DNA of 64,000 nucleotides, from positions 1,484,376 through 1,548,375 of the forward strand of contig NZ_JH601088.1 of the NCBI RefSeq assembly GCF_000245755.1, in the 5' to 3' direction. Shown one piece after another: positions 63,257 through 64,000 of this stretch. The position numbers and the translations under genes were made by a program. Numbering within the stretch: position 1 is the first letter of the stretch; each line of letters begins with the position of its first letter. Origin of the DNA: Helcococcus kunzii ATCC 51366 (GTDB lineage Bacteria > Bacillota > Clostridia > Tissierellales > Peptoniphilaceae). The notes under the pieces were generated by a model. That model was not told where the DNA came from, searched no databases, and worked only from the letters and a program-made list of their open reading frames with translations.

Positions 63257-63691
63257 TTATTTATCTTCAAATAAATAATAACATTTATCCTTCTCGCTAT
63301 AAGTAAAAACTAACTTTCCACTCTTTTCTTTCTTTTCATGTATACTAACATACTCTAAATTATTTAATTCAATATTCTTCTTTGACTTTTCATTTATATT
63401 TTCAACTAATTCAGAAAACCTTGGAGCAACATCTATATCCTTACCTCTTTCTAAATCAGTACCTTTAATATCCTTCTCATTTGCTTCCACCTTCAAAATA
63501 GTAGAACCTTCCCCGTGAAATCCCACATCTGAATACTCTTCCTTTACACTCGCACTTTGAGGCAATTTCACATCCTTCCATCTCTCTAGCAATGCATCCT
63601 TAGCACTATTTTTTATACGGCCTACAACAAACCAAACAATTGGAATCAATACCACCAATACAATAAGTAATATTTTGTTTCGTTTTTTCAT
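63257..63691 (-). CDS. Small membrane-anchored protein, unknown function
   Basis: This 144-residue protein has a basic N-terminus and one membrane helix (about 7-23), then an extracellular part with no family that I recognise (VKEEYSDVGFHGEGSTILKVE and a KSGKLVFTYSEKDKCYYLFE-like C-terminus). There is a single Cys near the end. A GGAGG box lies 5 nt before the ATG. It is upstream of the rhodanese-like lipoprotein gene with a 120-bp gap, and array F lies upstream of it. Confidence 0.6.
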   Translation of the reverse strand: MKKRNKILLIVLVVLIPIVWFVVGRIKNSAKDALLERWKDVKLPQSASVKEEYSDVGFHGEGSTILKVEANEKDIKGTDLERGKDIDVAPRFSELVENINEKSKKNIELNNLEYVSIHEKKEKSGKLVFTYSEKDKCYYLFEDK

Positions 63692-63818
63692 ACCATCCTC
63701 CGATAAATATCTTTCAGAAATATTGTGATATGGATAAATAATTTAGATTTCAATTTAATATTATAATATTATCAATTTTTTATCAATATTTTTTGGCGGG
63801 TGTGAGAATGGGGTTTTG

Positions 63819-63997
63819 GGTACTAAATTCTGAATTTCCATTTTTAGTTCCAATTTTTTACATGGATTTTGGCACTAAATTTTAAATTTTTAATTTTAGT
63901 TCCAATTTTTTTGGTACTTAATTTAATAATATTCATTTTAGTTCCATTTTCGCTCAAAATTTTTGGTACTAAAATTTATAATATCGATTTTAGTTCC
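63819..63997. repeat. Inverted-motif array F (GGTACTAAA/GGAACTAAA family), 8 copies
   Basis: Forward copies are at 63819 (GGTACTAAA), 63871 (GGCACTAAA), 63913 (GGTACTTAA) and 63965 (GGTACTAAA). Reverse copies TTTAGTTCC are at 63843, 63895, 63937 and 63989, all exact. Forward-to-reverse steps are always 24 bp; reverse-to-forward steps are 28, 18 and 28. The pair period is 52 bp with one 42-bp step. The forward half has T or C, and the reverse half A (on its own strand), at the third position. The array may continue beyond the window. Confidence 0.9.
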
Positions 63998-64000
63998 ATT

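Noticed and set aside
12585..63997. CRISPR arrays as explanation of the repeats
   Set aside because: Repeat units are only 8-10 bp, alternate in orientation, and the spacers are related to one another; no cas genes are in the window.

Overview
The window is AT-rich chromosomal DNA of a low-GC anaerobic Gram-positive bacterium. A flavodiiron protein (FprA), an oligoendopeptidase F, an N-acetylhexosamine-kinase-like gene, a T-box leader, strong Shine-Dalgarno sites and a monoderm-type Tad pilus locus without a secretin all fit the Firmicutes. A Tissierellia/Peptoniphilaceae-like anaerobe is my best guess, but no rRNA is present to test it. Most genes lie on the minus strand.

Layout. Positions 1-2.3 kb hold a pyroglutamate/5-oxoproline group: the 5' end of pcp, a DUF979/DUF969 membrane pair and a gamma-glutamylcyclotransferase-like protein. 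Next come a CNNM/HlyC-type membrane protein, a divergent XRE regulator, a small Cys/His-repeat protein and a candidate stand-alone structured RNA (about 5152-5370). From 5.4 to 12.5 kb lie an aromatic-acid-exporter-like protein, SbcC and SbcD, an Abi-family HEPN protein and FprA. From 13 to 25.5 kb lie pepF, a sugar kinase/nucleotidyltransferase pair, a secreted amidase-like protein, an APC permease, a polar amino-acid ABC transporter, an apparently orphan T-box leader and a degenerate beta-lactamase-fold protein. From 26.6 to 51 kb runs one large minus-strand cluster: a Ser/Thr kinase, a membrane protein with five T-x-[VI]-L motifs, TadZ, TadA, TadB, TadC, Flp pilin, two TadE-like proteins, a DUF5702 protein, an LRR lipoprotein, a prepilin peptidase, a WG-repeat protein, an FHA protein, a PP2C phosphatase and a 2635-residue surface protein. 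This looks like a pilus whose assembly is tied to Thr phosphorylation. From 52 to 63.7 kb lie an ABC exporter, a threonine-aldolase-like enzyme, ComF, RecD2, MurA, two MgtE transporters, a rhodanese-like lipoprotein and a small membrane protein.

The most unusual content is non-coding. Six intergenic arrays (12.6, 20.3, 23.1, 23.5, 51.7 and 63.8 kb) share one architecture. A short motif of 8-10 bp alternates strictly between forward and reverse orientation, and the forward-reverse pair repeats every 51-53 bp, about five helical turns. The motif differs between arrays, except that the 23.5 and 51.7 kb arrays share one. In two arrays a single step is 42 bp, about one helical turn shorter. The architecture is conserved while the motif sequence is not, and I do not recognise it as any described repeat class.

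Limits: functions are read from motifs and family resemblance. Start codons were adjusted using visible ribosome binding sites. RNA structures were paired by eye without energy calculation.
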